The notes under the pieces are model-generated. The model made no database searches and was not told the DNA's origin. It worked only from the letters and a program-made list of their open reading frames with translations. This document shows positions 53,060 through 62,043 of a stretch of 64,000 nucleotides of DNA, in pieces. Numbering within the stretch: the stretch's first letter is position 1; each line of letters starts with the position of its first letter. The position numbers and the translations under genes are program-made. The DNA is from Nonomuraea solani (GTDB taxonomy: Bacteria; Actinomycetota; Actinomycetes; Streptosporangiales; Streptosporangiaceae): positions 434,001 through 498,000 of the forward strand of contig NZ_FNVT01000006.1 of assembly GCF_900108335.1 (NCBI RefSeq). The letters run 5' to 3'.

Positions 53060-53934
53060 GCCGATATCTCTTCCTCACCAAGGTCCAGCACGGTCCGCGC
53101 GGCCAGGGCGGCGGCGTACTGCTCGGTGAGCAGATCGACCCCCAGCCGGTTGGCCGCGAGGTGCGCGCACGTCGTCATCACCGCCGGCTGCCGCCGGGGC
53201 TCCAACTCCTTCTGCAGGCCCGCCATGGTCTGCGCCCAGCTCGCCAGGCCGTCGCCCGGCGGCAACCGATCCGTCCGCTCGACCAGCGCCCGCATGCGCC
53301 GCCCCAAGGGGAGCAGGACGTCGCGTTGCCGCGCGAAAAGATCGGCGTGATCCCCCCGCGGCAACGCACCGGCCCCCAGCCGCAGCAAGACGATGAGGTA
53401 CATCGCCACGACGGCGGTCACCCGCTGCTCGGGCGTGACCCCTGCCGTGAGCATGGACAGGACGATCCTGCTGGAATCCACAAAGTGCTTCTCCACCGCC
53501 CCCATCGAGACCCGCCCGTAGCGCCGGTTCTCCCTGCGGTAGGGAATGAACGACACGGAGTTGTTCTGCGCCAGTTCGCGGGTGAAGCCCGCCATCCCTT
53601 CCCCGCGTGCCAGCAGAGCGGCCCTTGTCTCGTACTCCTCCTGGCGCACGGCGACGGCGGAGGGGCAGGCGCGGAAGAAGGCGCGGCTCCTGGCCTCGAT
53701 GACGCGCCGTACCCGGTCGTGCTCCGCCGGCTCGGCTCTCACGCGCAGGCGTACGTGCGGACCGGCCTCCCAGTAGCGCAGGAAGAAGACGTCCGGGCGG
53801 TCGCCCCCGTCCGCCAGCTCCGCCACGATCGCGGGAATCAGCCGGACGATCAGGGGATCCTGGTCGCCGTGGTAGAAGAGATGCGCGCTCACCCACTCGT
53901 GGTGGCCCACGTCAATCGCCCCACGCCGCGACAT
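53056..53934 (-). CDS. Thiopeptide-type SpaB_C protein (glutamate-elimination partner)
   Basis: 292 residues: DVFFLRYWEAGPHVRLRVR near residue 50, then YRRENRRYGRVSMGAVEKHF and DSSRIVL. This is the SpaB C-terminal domain family. Split members either eliminate glutamate from glutamylated Ser/Thr to make Dha/Dhb (TbtC, GodG) or catalyse the [4+2] pyridine-forming step (TbtD). Since a dehydratase partner is present and only one such gene exists, elimination is the simplest role. The ATG at 53934 lies 23 bases inside the dehydratase gene, with GGAGA upstream. Confidence 0.85.
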   Translation of the reverse strand: MSRRGAIDVGHHEWVSAHLFYHGDQDPLIVRLIPAIVAELADGGDRPDVFFLRYWEAGPHVRLRVRAEPAEHDRVRRVIEARSRAFFRACPSAVAVRQEEYETRAALLARGEGMAGFTRELAQNNSVSFIPYRRENRRYGRVSMGAVEKHFVDSSRIVLSMLTAGVTPEQRVTAVVAMYLIVLLRLGAGALPRGDHADLFARQRDVLLPLGRRMRALVERTDRLPPGDGLASWAQTMAGLQKELEPRRQPAVMTTCAHLAANRLGVDLLTEQYAAALAARTVLDLGEEEISA

Positions 53935-56425
53935 CGATCACCATCTCCATGACGTGCTCACCGCCGTGGTTCTCGGGTGCCCGCATCGGATCGGGCAGTG
54001 CCTCCTCGAAGAGGACCACCTCGTTCGGCTGTCGCAGCAACTCGTTGAAGGCGTGGAGGAGAAAGGGGTTGGCGAAATCCAGGTAGAGCGGCTTGTTCTC
54101 GTAGGAACGCCCGCTGGCCAAGCCTCTGACGAAGCACGTCTCGGGGATGCCCGCTTCCAGCCGCCACGCGGTCAGCCGGAGGAGGTATTCGGCCATCGGC
54201 TCGTTCGCGCGCCGCGCCGGGATGTTCGCCCGCGTCATGTGACGGCTCGCCCGGCGCACCACCACGCGCCCCACCCGCGCCCGCGGGATCACCGTCACCT
54301 CGGGCCCGGACCTGCGCTGTCCACGCGGCGCGATGTCCATGACGGGCTCGGTCGACTCCTCGCCGAATGCCCGAACGAGCAGGTGCGCCGCGCGCGGCAG
54401 GGTCCAGGGGGCGCTGTTGCCGAGATGCAGCGGCCGGACCAGCCGGTCGAGCCTTCCCGACCGCAACCGCAGGAGTTCGCGGGTGGGATCCCGCTCCACC
54501 CACAGGTCGTGCAGATCGATCCGATCGGTCCCCGGCCGGACGTCGCCGTGCCACGGATAGGTGATCTCGTACGGCGCGCACGGCTCCCTGACGTTCAACG
54601 AGGTGCCCAGAGACCCGCCGAGAGCGGCGAACACCGGATAGTCGCCGGGCGGTTGCGCCCACGGCTCCGTGCGGGCGCCGGTCAGGTGGTCCAGGCGGCT
54701 GTGGACCCTGCCGTACCCGGTGAAGATGTTGTTGATCACGAACGTGGGGCCTGACTCGTCCGCCAGCGGCTGCCCGTACACCCCCACCGCGTGCAGGTCG
54801 TCCAGCCAGCGCGGGTATCCGGCCACCGCGAGGGTCAGCTCACCGGGCTCGATCGCGACGACCCCGTCAGGTCCGGCCGCGCGCCACAGCAGGCCGGCCG
54901 CGTCCTGGCGCAGCGCGCGCAGTTCATGGATGCGCTCGAACACGCTCGCCCGCCTGCCTCCTGACGCATGCCACAGCCGGCCGATCTCCTTGCCTGCCGG
55001 GGAACCGCCGGCGATCTCCTTCACGAGCTCGTGATAGAAGGACAGGAAAGGAGTCGGTGGTCGCTGCCCCCACCAGGCGTTGAGCGCGATCTTCAAGCCC
55101 TGGCCGAAGCTGAACAGCGCCAGCCACCGGCGGATGACCTGCAGGTCGGCCAGCACCGGCTGCCACGCGAGACGCCCGCACTCGGCCAGGGGCTCTCCGG
55201 CTACGGCCGTGTCGAAGGTCTGGCTCGTGATCGGCTGCCCCAGGTGGCCGGACAGGCTCCCCATCGCCTGGCCCACCGCATCCAGCCGCCGCCGATGCAG
55301 TTCGACGTCCTCGACCGGTACGGCCGCCCGCACGGCCTCGTCGACGGCCAGGAGCAGCGCGCCCTCCTGCGCGAACTCCGCGCCGAGCGAGCGCAACCAG
55401 CGCCCCGCCTCGCCTGGTGTGGTGATCTGCCCGGACGGCTGCGGCATGAGTTGCAGCAGTCCGATCTCGACGAGATGGTCGAGGAAGGCCGCGACCCGGG
55501 CGGGCTGGGCGTTTCCCGCCGCCTCCAGCTTGCCTGCCAGCTCACCCAAGGTGATCGCGGCGTCGGGGATCAGTTGCAGGCAGGCGCTGATCGCCGGGGT
55601 GGCATCGATCGTGACCATCGCCTCCGCCGGAGGAGGACCCAGGAAGCGCAGCCGGTCGCCGGAGCCGACCACGCTGGGGTTGACCCGGATGATCATGGCG
55701 CGCCGCAGCCGTCCACTCGTGACCAGTGCCGCGTGCAGTTCCGACCGCGCGACATGGCCGAGGTCGAGGACGCCCGCCGTGCCGCGCAGACCTGCGGCGC
55801 ACTGGCGGACCGCCACGTCGTCGTCCGTCCACGTACCGCGTCCCGTCACCATGAACGTGCTGAAGGGGCTGGTCTTCGCCGCGGCCCGGACCAGGTACTT
55901 GACCAGGGCGGGCGCCAGCCGCCGGGTACCCCGGCCCGGGTCGGCCAGCCACTTGTCCAGATCCGCCGACAGATCGGGGCTCGCCTGGAGGAGCGCCCGC
56001 CGGAAGACCGGGGCGGAAACGAGGTCACGCAACCGGCTCTCCAGGGCCGCCGTCTCCGATCCGACACGTTCGTCCAGGTCGCGTCCACCATCACGCCACT
56101 CGTCGCAGGCGGCCACCCAGCGTTCCACCCGGTCCGCGAGGTCACGGCCGAGCAGTTCCCGCGTCGCCGGGCTCCACTCGCGGGCGGTCGGCCTGCGCCC
56201 CTGATAGACGGCCCGCCGCAGGCCGACGAGCAGCGGCCTCGCGGGGTGCGCCGCCGCACGTGCGATCACTGGGTACAGCTCATCGCTCAGCGTCGCGCCC
56301 TCGGCCCGCACCCATCGCCGCAGCGAGAGCCGGTCACGCACGGCCAGTCCCACCTCGTGGAAACGCAGTTCCCGCAGGACGGTGGCCGGCAGGCCGGCCA
56401 ACCGGATCAATGGAGCAGCGGACAT
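53912..56425 (-). CDS. Glutamyl-tRNA-dependent lantibiotic dehydratase, N-terminal type (TbtB/GodF-like)
   Basis: 837 residues, the size of split LanB glutamylation proteins. KTSPFSTF in the first third is conserved in the thiopeptide branch, and the end (RLTAWRLEAGIP, YLDFANPFLLHAF, LFEEALPDP) is typical. It transfers Glu from Glu-tRNA to Ser/Thr of the precursor, and the partner gene downstream eliminates it. GAGG precedes the ATG. It follows the precursor gene across a strong hairpin. Confidence 0.93.
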   Translation of the reverse strand: MSAAPLIRLAGLPATVLRELRFHEVGLAVRDRLSLRRWVRAEGATLSDELYPVIARAAAHPARPLLVGLRRAVYQGRRPTAREWSPATRELLGRDLADRVERWVAACDEWRDGGRDLDERVGSETAALESRLRDLVSAPVFRRALLQASPDLSADLDKWLADPGRGTRRLAPALVKYLVRAAAKTSPFSTFMVTGRGTWTDDDVAVRQCAAGLRGTAGVLDLGHVARSELHAALVTSGRLRRAMIIRVNPSVVGSGDRLRFLGPPPAEAMVTIDATPAISACLQLIPDAAITLGELAGKLEAAGNAQPARVAAFLDHLVEIGLLQLMPQPSGQITTPGEAGRWLRSLGAEFAQEGALLLAVDEAVRAAVPVEDVELHRRRLDAVGQAMGSLSGHLGQPITSQTFDTAVAGEPLAECGRLAWQPVLADLQVIRRWLALFSFGQGLKIALNAWWGQRPPTPFLSFYHELVKEIAGGSPAGKEIGRLWHASGGRRASVFERIHELRALRQDAAGLLWRAAGPDGVVAIEPGELTLAVAGYPRWLDDLHAVGVYGQPLADESGPTFVINNIFTGYGRVHSRLDHLTGARTEPWAQPPGDYPVFAALGGSLGTSLNVREPCAPYEITYPWHGDVRPGTDRIDLHDLWVERDPTRELLRLRSGRLDRLVRPLHLGNSAPWTLPRAAHLLVRAFGEESTEPVMDIAPRGQRRSGPEVTVIPRARVGRVVVRRASRHMTRANIPARRANEPMAEYLLRLTAWRLEAGIPETCFVRGLASGRSYENKPLYLDFANPFLLHAFNELLRQPNEVVLFEEALPDPMRAPENHGGEHVMEMVIDVAAWGD

Positions 56426-56447
56426 CCTTCACCTCACCCAATGAAAC

Positions 56448-56477
56448 GCGGGCCGTCCTGCGCGCAGGACGGCCCGC
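56448..56477 (-). terminator. Perfect 14-bp hairpin between precursor and enzyme genes (attenuator-like)
   Basis: GCGGGCCGTCCTGC (56448-56461), two bases, then its exact complement (56464-56477). It lies 11 bases past the precursor stop and 22 bases before the dehydratase ATG, with no T-run. Such a structure can end most transcripts after the precursor, or protect its 3' end, so that peptide exceeds enzyme. Confidence 0.8.
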
Positions 56478-56488
56478 GGTGCTGTCCG

Positions 56489-56713
56489 CTACTCCTCGTC
56501 TATGTCGTCATCGGGGTCGGCGTGCGGCTTGTCGATGCTGCCGCAGCCGCAGACGCAGCCGCTGACTCCGTGGCAGTTGGTGAACGGCCCGTTCACGATG
56601 TCGTAGCCGCGGCCGAGCGTGAGTGTCTGCACCTCCAGCCCGCTGACGGTGAGGTCGAACACGTCCATCGGAAGATCGTGAACATCGAAGTCGAGGGTGG
56701 AAACGGGTGGCAT
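56489..56713 (-). CDS. Thiopeptide/goadsporin-like RiPP precursor peptide
   Basis: 74 residues from the ATG at 56713 (AGGGG upstream). The leader (DLPMDVFDL, then SGLEVQTLTLG) is the classic thiopeptide leader pattern. The putative core from about residue 43 has Thr45, Cys47, Ser51, Cys53, Cys55, Cys57 and Ser59, with Gly and Val between, then DKPHADPDDDIDEE to the end. Known thiopeptide cores begin with Ser/Thr-Cys and end soon after the ring residues, so the 14-residue acidic tail is unusual. Expected changes are thiazoles at Cys and Dha/Dhb at Ser/Thr. First gene of the operon. Confidence 0.88.
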   Translation of the reverse strand: MPPVSTLDFDVHDLPMDVFDLTVSGLEVQTLTLGRGYDIVNGPFTNCHGVSGCVCGCGSIDKPHADPDDDIDEE

Positions 56714-56775
56714 CGATACCCCTTTTTCGCCTAGCTGGAATGCGTGTCCATGCGCTGCCGACGCTAACAATGGTG

Positions 56776-56796
56776 GGTATATCGGAGGTATATCGG
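56776..56796 (-). promoter_or_regulatory. Direct repeat GGTATATCGG x2, 11-bp period, upstream of the RiPP operon
   Basis: GGTATATCGG at 56776-56785 and 56787-56796, one helical turn apart. On the transcribed strand (CCGATATACC twice) they lie 62-83 bases before the precursor ATG, with a weak TTGTTA/TTAGCG -10 area about 6-8 bases downstream. Spacing and placement match sites of SARP-type activators. Confidence 0.5.
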
Positions 56797-56806
56797 TGGT
56801 GCGCCG

Positions 56807-58100
56807 CTAGACCCGGTTTCCGCACATGTGGCCCGGCCGCTCGGCGACGATCGCCTTCCCGGGCTCGCGGCGCCCCAGCGCGCGCACCTTGGCTCGAGCT
56901 GCCTGATAGGCAGGATCCTCGTAGGGCGGGCTGCCAAGGCTTGCGGTAGCGTCCGCCGCGATAGTCATCTCGTGGACCGGTGGAGGACCTGACAAACTCG
57001 CTGCGGCAACTACACAGGCCCGCTCACCGGGACTCGAGGCCCCGACTCGTCGACGAACAACCTCGGCCGCGACCTCGGCGCAGGCCCCACACGGCTGGCC
57101 GGTGTCGAGCCGGTGCTGGTCTTCACACCGAAGGTCAGGGTAGTGGTAGCCGCGGCGGACGATGGTGATGGCCACCGAAGTGACATCGGCAATGTCCTCG
57201 CGCCATTGCCAGGGCTCCCAGCGCCGGCGGATCCGCTCGGCCAGCTCCACCGGCGTGCGGTTGGCGAGTTCAGCAGCGATCACGGTCAGTACACGCCGTC
57301 GGCCGGACGCTGGGATGGCCTGGGCCAGAGACGCCGGCAGGGCATGGCGGTAGACCTCAGCCGCCTGACGCGTCGTCGCCGGATGGCGAGCTGTCAGCGG
57401 CGCAGCCCGTATCGGGGAAACTTGTCTTCCTGGCGCCAGCGGCTGGGCGTCTACCACCTGTACGTCGCCTGCGGCGGGAGGTCGAGATGCGTCCAGCTGT
57501 GACGTCTTATGATCATGTGCCTTCTGTGGACTGCCCATGCCACCGAGGTGGCCGACAGGGGTCTCCAGCGGCTGGCCGGCCGCACACCGGCCGGCCAGTA
57601 TCAGCGCGTACAACCGCCACGCGGCCGGGGATATGCGCTGATCGGAATCGCTGGAGGCCGACAGCAGAGCCAGCGTCCAGGCCGGTACCTGCACGAACGG
57701 ATCGCCGGTCTCGCGGGGCAGCCGCAGCGCCGCGTGCCGGACAGCCCGTTTCGCCCCCAGCGGGCTGAAGCGGGCCAGCCACGGCCCGCCCAAGTCGTCG
57801 GCCAGCAGTTGGCGGCGCGCGCCATCCAAGGTCTCTCGTTCACGCCCAGCGCGTCGGCCACCCAGCAGCGCCGCGCGTACGCCGGAGCCCGGCCACCACC
57901 CAGAGCACGGGGCATCAGCGTCTCGTACATCGCCCACGCGGCCACCGCCAGGGCGCCGTGTGAAGGCGAGCGCAACAGCGAGCGAGGGCCTTGCACGTGT
58001 CCCCGTGGAAACGATTTGGAGGCGGGCGCGACCCAACTGCCCGGCGTGCCGGTCGAAACCTCTTCCTGACAAGCCGCGCCGCCGCCCGTTCCCGTCACTT
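56807..58100 (-). pseudogene. Frameshifted mobile-element-associated hypothetical protein
   Basis: Two minus frames together make one protein. From ~58000 one frame reads ALAVAAWAMYETLMPRALGG, ARRCWVADALGVNE. Near 57830 the sense passes to another frame (ETLDGARRQLLADDLGG) that runs on to TRQAAEVYRHALPASLAQAI, RRGYHYPDLRCEDQHRLDTG and stop at 56807. The split needs a single-base shift. The family is one I associate with actinobacterial integrative elements; its function is unknown to me. A sequencing error is an alternative. Confidence 0.45.
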
Positions 58101-58239
58101 GGCCCCACCTGCGCAGGACGGCGAGATCATTCCGCGAGCAGCGGCACTTGCGGGCCGCGACTGTGCGGGTGCCGAGTATTCATCCCTGCAGGTCATGGAG
58201 GTGATGCGTTCTCTCCCGCTCCCGTCGCGCGCGCCGCGC

Positions 58240-59349
58240 ACGGCATGATGGTCGATCGTGTTATTGCGCTTGGCCTACCTCACGGTGACGACCACCTTCT
58301 CGTTCCTGGGGCTGCTCCCCCGAACCGACCGGGACAAAGAGATCGAAATCCTGGTGTTACGCACCAGTTGATGGTGCTGCAGCGGCAGGTGACCAAGCCC
58401 GCGTTCACGCCGACTGATCGGTTCTTCCTCTCTGGGCTGCTTCACCGCCTGCCCACGGAGAGACTCCGGCACCTTGTGTTGCTGGTCCGCCCGGACACCG
58501 TCCTGCGCTGGCACCGCGATCTGCTGAGGCGCCGTCACGCCGCGGCCGGCGCGCCTCGCGGGCGTGGACGTCCGCGTACCATCCGGTCCATCCGCTTGCT
58601 GGTGTTGCAGCTGGCTCGGGGAGAACGCCTCGTGGGGCTACCGGCGCATTCGCGGTGAGCTGGCCGCGCTCGGTATCAAGGTCGCCGCCTCCACCGTGTG
58701 GGAGATCCTCAAAGCACACGGCATCGACCCGGCTCCCGAACGGACCGCCACCACCTGGGCCACCTTCCTGCGCAGCCAGGCAGATGCATTGCTGGCGTGC
58801 GACTTCTTCGAAGTCCGTACCCTCACCGGCGCCCACCTGTACGTTCTGGCGGTCATCGAGCACGCCACCCGCCGCATTCGCGTCCTCGGCGTCACCGCCC
58901 ACCCCACCGGCCAGTGGGTCACCCAACTCGGCCGCAACCTCGCCATGGACCTGCAAGATGTAGGTAGCTCGGCCAAGTTCCTCCTCCGAGACCGGGACGC
59001 CAAGTTCGCCGGCGACCTTCGACGCGGTGCTGACCGATGCCGGAATACGCATCGTCAAGAGCGGTGTCCGGATACCGCGAATGAACTCCATCATGGAGCG
59101 CTGGATCCAGACCTGCCGGCGCGAACTCCTGGACCGGACGTTGATCTGGAACCAGCACCACCTTCTGCACGCGCTGCGCGAGTTCGAAACCTTCTACAAC
59201 GAACACCGGCCGCATCGGGCTCTCCGCCAGGCAGCCCCGCTCCGACCGCTTCCCATTCCCAACACCCCCCAGCCCAGATCACAGCGCTCGACATCCATCG
59301 ACGTGATCGACTTGGAGGCATCCTGAAGGAGTATCGGCATGCGGCTTGA
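58240..59349 (+). pseudogene. rve integrase-core transposase with several frameshifts
   Basis: Consecutive transposase pieces occur in changing frames: HQLMVLQRQ and LVRPDTVLRWHRDLL (to ~58600); GYRRIRGELAALGIKVAAST, LLACDFFEVRTLTG (58620-59010); DAGIRIVKSGVRIPRMNSIM then YNEHRPHRALRQAAPL (59027-59270); and the tail GGILKEYRHAA ending at 59349. The DDE residues sit in different frames, so it is inactive. I saw no terminal inverted repeats. Confidence 0.75.
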
Positions 59350-59350
59350 C

Positions 59351-59554
59351 CTGACCGGATGATTAATCGGCACCCGCAGCGACGACTCGCTTTCTGTTCG
59401 CCCGGCTGCGCGAGGTCGAGGACCAGCCCCAGCACGAGCGGAAGGGATTACGCGCTCTTGTTCTCGAGCCCATCGCCATCACCCAGGGCGCAACTCACCA
59501 ACAGCGGCCATGCGGCAGTAGGGCGTCCGGGTCAGTTGTTGAGCGCGCACCCAT
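59351..59554. other. Intergenic, no gene recognised
   Basis: Downstream flank of the transposase remnant and 3' side of the small secreted gene. No conserved frame or hairpin was noticed. Confidence 0.4.
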
Positions 59555-59950
59555 TCACCAGCGAACCGCCACCCTTGTTGCTTCCTGCGGAGGCTTGAAT
59601 GCCCCGAACGCACCGTTCCCCCTCGGTATGTTATGACAGACGAACGACCTAGGTGGATCGGAGGGCCGATACTTGCCGGAGCAGACGAAACCCCGACCAT
59701 CGATTTCCACATGCATATCGTGCTCTACTGTGATGCTGCCCGTCGTCTCGACGTCGAGCGAGATCGTACCGCCCGGGAAGTTTGAGAAGTCAACAACACA
59801 CGACCGGCTGCCCGTGACCGGGCCGCCGCCGCTGCAGACCTTCTCGAAGGCCGCTGCCTGCGCGGGCAGAGCGTTCAGCCCCATGACAGCCGTCATAGAG
59901 AGTCCCAGAGCAGTTAAAGCTATACGGCTCCCGCGAACGATCGCGAACAT
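59555..59950 (-). CDS. Small secreted protein with four cysteines
   Basis: 131 residues. AGGAGGAGCC stands directly before the ATG at 59950. A signal peptide (ALTALGLSMTAVMGLNALPAQAAA) predicts a mature protein of ~98 residues with beta-strand-like composition and four Cys (KVCSGG, SRSCVVDF, GFVCSGKY, SFVCHNI), probably two disulphides. No family recognised. It is isolated between transposase remnants, which suggests recent acquisition or survival of one cargo gene. Confidence 0.7.
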   Translation of the reverse strand: MFAIVRGSRIALTALGLSMTAVMGLNALPAQAAAFEKVCSGGGPVTGSRSCVVDFSNFPGGTISLDVETTGSITVEHDMHVEIDGRGFVCSGKYRPSDPPRSFVCHNIPRGNGAFGAFKPPQEATRVAVRW

Positions 59951-60402
59951 GGCTCCTCCTGGTAGTGATATTTCAGCTGAAACAGATCGTCCCGATTAGA
60001 GGGGCAATCTGCTTGCTTCGACGCCTCACACTCTCATCGAGCGAGCGGACCATCACAGGGCGGCGACCTGACATTAAGAGGTCATAACGGAGGGCACAGG
60101 TGTTGCGGGTCATTCGCGGGTGAGCGGGCGGTTGAGGAAGAGGGCCTGTGAGTGCTGAAACTCGGCTGTTGCGGGGCTGCCTGGGTTTGCCGTTCCCATT
60201 CGGGCGGGCACGATCGCTGCTCAGGGCGCTGCGATTGCGATCCTCGGCATCGAGATCGCGCCGTCCGCGAGATCCTCAATCAGGAAAGCATCGATCGTGT
60301 CCCGCTCGGAAATCCGGTTTCGTACTGTTAGCTGGGATTTTGCTGTGCGCTCGGAACGGCTGCTGCGACCATCCCAAGGTGTTGTTATCGCTTGCCTACA
60401 GT
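59951..60402. other. Intergenic, promoter of the secreted protein plus unrecognised DNA
   Basis: AT-richer near 59960-60060, consistent with a promoter for the minus-strand gene. From 60100 to 60400 only short shadow frames are seen. Confidence 0.4.
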
Positions 60403-61455
60403 TGATGAGGGGCGTGTTCGACCTGCTGACGGTACTGGTCCGCGCTGACCTGTCCAAGGACGTTGAGCTGTAGGTGCTCCGTCATGAGAACCAGGTGCTC
60501 CGCCGTCAGCTCGGCGACCGACCGCAGCGGGGTCACGCCGACCGGCTCTGGCCGGCGGTGTTATCGCGGCTGGTCCACCACCGCCAGTGGCGGAGATGTT
60601 CCCAGCCATCCCGGCGACGATCCTGCGTTGGCACCGTAGCCTCGTGGCGCGTAAGTGGACCTTCACGAACAGGAGGCGCCCGGGACTGCCAGGCACCCGC
60701 CCGCCGGTCAAGGCACTGATTACTCGGATGGCGCGGGAGAACCCGACCGGGGGACATCGGAGAATCCAAGGCGAATTGGCTCGCCTGGGCCACCCGATCG
60801 CGGCCTCCACGGTGTGGGAGATCCTGTACGCCGCCGGCATCGATCCGGCACCGCGCCGGGACGGGCCGACTTGGCGGCAGTTCCTGACCGCCCAAGCCCA
60901 CGCGATCATCGCCTGTGATCTCCTGGTGGTCGAAACGCTGCTGCCCAAAGCGCTGTATCTGCTGATCTTCATCGAGCACGGCACCCAGAGACTGCACCTG
61001 GCCGGAGTAACCACACACCCGACCAGATCTTGGACCCTGCGGCAAGCCCACAACCTGGCCATAAACATAGGTGCCCGCATCGCCGGGCCGCGGCTCCTGA
61101 TCCACGATCGAGAACGCTCTTCACCTCCGCCTTCCGGAAGGTCTTCAAAGCCGAAGGGCTGCGGACAGTCACAACGCTCCCGCGGACGCCGAGGACGAAC
61201 GCCATCTGCGAGCGCGTCATCGGCACCTGCGCCGCGAACTCCTGGGCCGGATCCTGATGCTTGATGAACGCCATCTGACACTCGTCCTCCATGCGCATCT
61301 GATCCATTACAACGGGCACAGGCCGCACCAATTGCGTACCAGCGTCCTCCCGAACGTCACAACGCAGAGCGCCCGGCACCTGACCGAACTCAACGATCTG
61401 CGACCCATCCGCCGAAAACCCGGCGTCACCGGCATGATCGGCGAATACCAACACG
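60403..61455 (+). pseudogene. Second rve integrase-core transposase, broken
   Basis: Reads ADLSKDVEL, an in-frame TAG, then VLRHENQVLRRQ. Later frames give PATILRWHRSLVARKWTF, GGHRRIQGELARLGHPIAAS, IIACDLLVVETLLPKALYLL, LRTVTTLPRTPRTNAICERV, LIHYNGHRPHQ and the tail GMIGEYQHAA. At least one stop and two frameshifts. Related to the 58240 element but clearly divergent. Confidence 0.75.
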
Positions 61456-62043
61456 CCGCTTTACCGCAGCTCAGACCACATAACTCATTATTCGAGCAGC
61501 ACAGGATCGGTAAGGCCGTACACCTCGAGCAGGACGGCGGCGTCCCCATAGCAGCCCTGCGTCGCTTCGCCGGCGTCACCGAACTCCTGGCCTGCCTTCA
61601 GTCCGCCACGGCGAAACGCCAGGTTGGCCCCTTACAGCTTCGATCAGTCCGGCTGCAGTCACATGGCCAGAGTGGTCTTGCCTGTGTAGGAGTTGCCAGC
61701 AATGATCAAGCGGCAGCCTGGGAGGGCACGAAACCTCCGGCCAGAGCGCCCAGGTCCTCGGCGGTGCCGCCAAAGACCAGTTCTCTGGTGATGATCACGC
61801 ATAGGTGAACCATCAGCGCGCACTTGCTGGTCGACTGCCCGGCGACCGGGATCAGCTGCGGATCACCCCGTGCGGATGCGGGCCTCATCCTTCCATTGCT
61901 GGTACATCGGGTCCGTCAGGCCGCCGCCTGCTGAGCCACGACAAGGCCCACGGCTTGGGTCTTGGGCTTTCGCCGCGACTGGTCCGGTTCGACTGGCATA
62001 GTCTCAATTCCTGGTTCAGGAGGGTGACCGCGGGAGGTAGCTC
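61456..62043. pseudogene. Degenerate stretch with an NTPase-like scrap
   Basis: On the minus strand near 61660-61720 a phosphate-loop-like RLIIAGNSYTGKTTLAM can be read. Upstream in another frame is LVFGGTAEDLGALAGGF. No continuous gene joins them, so they are probably fragments of an NTPase. The last ~100 bases contain the promoter of the 62044 regulator. Confidence 0.35.

Noticed and set aside
53056..53934. Firm assignment as a TbtD-type pyridine synthase
   Set aside because: Family motifs do not separate elimination from cycloaddition by eye, and an elimination activity is needed by the dehydratase.
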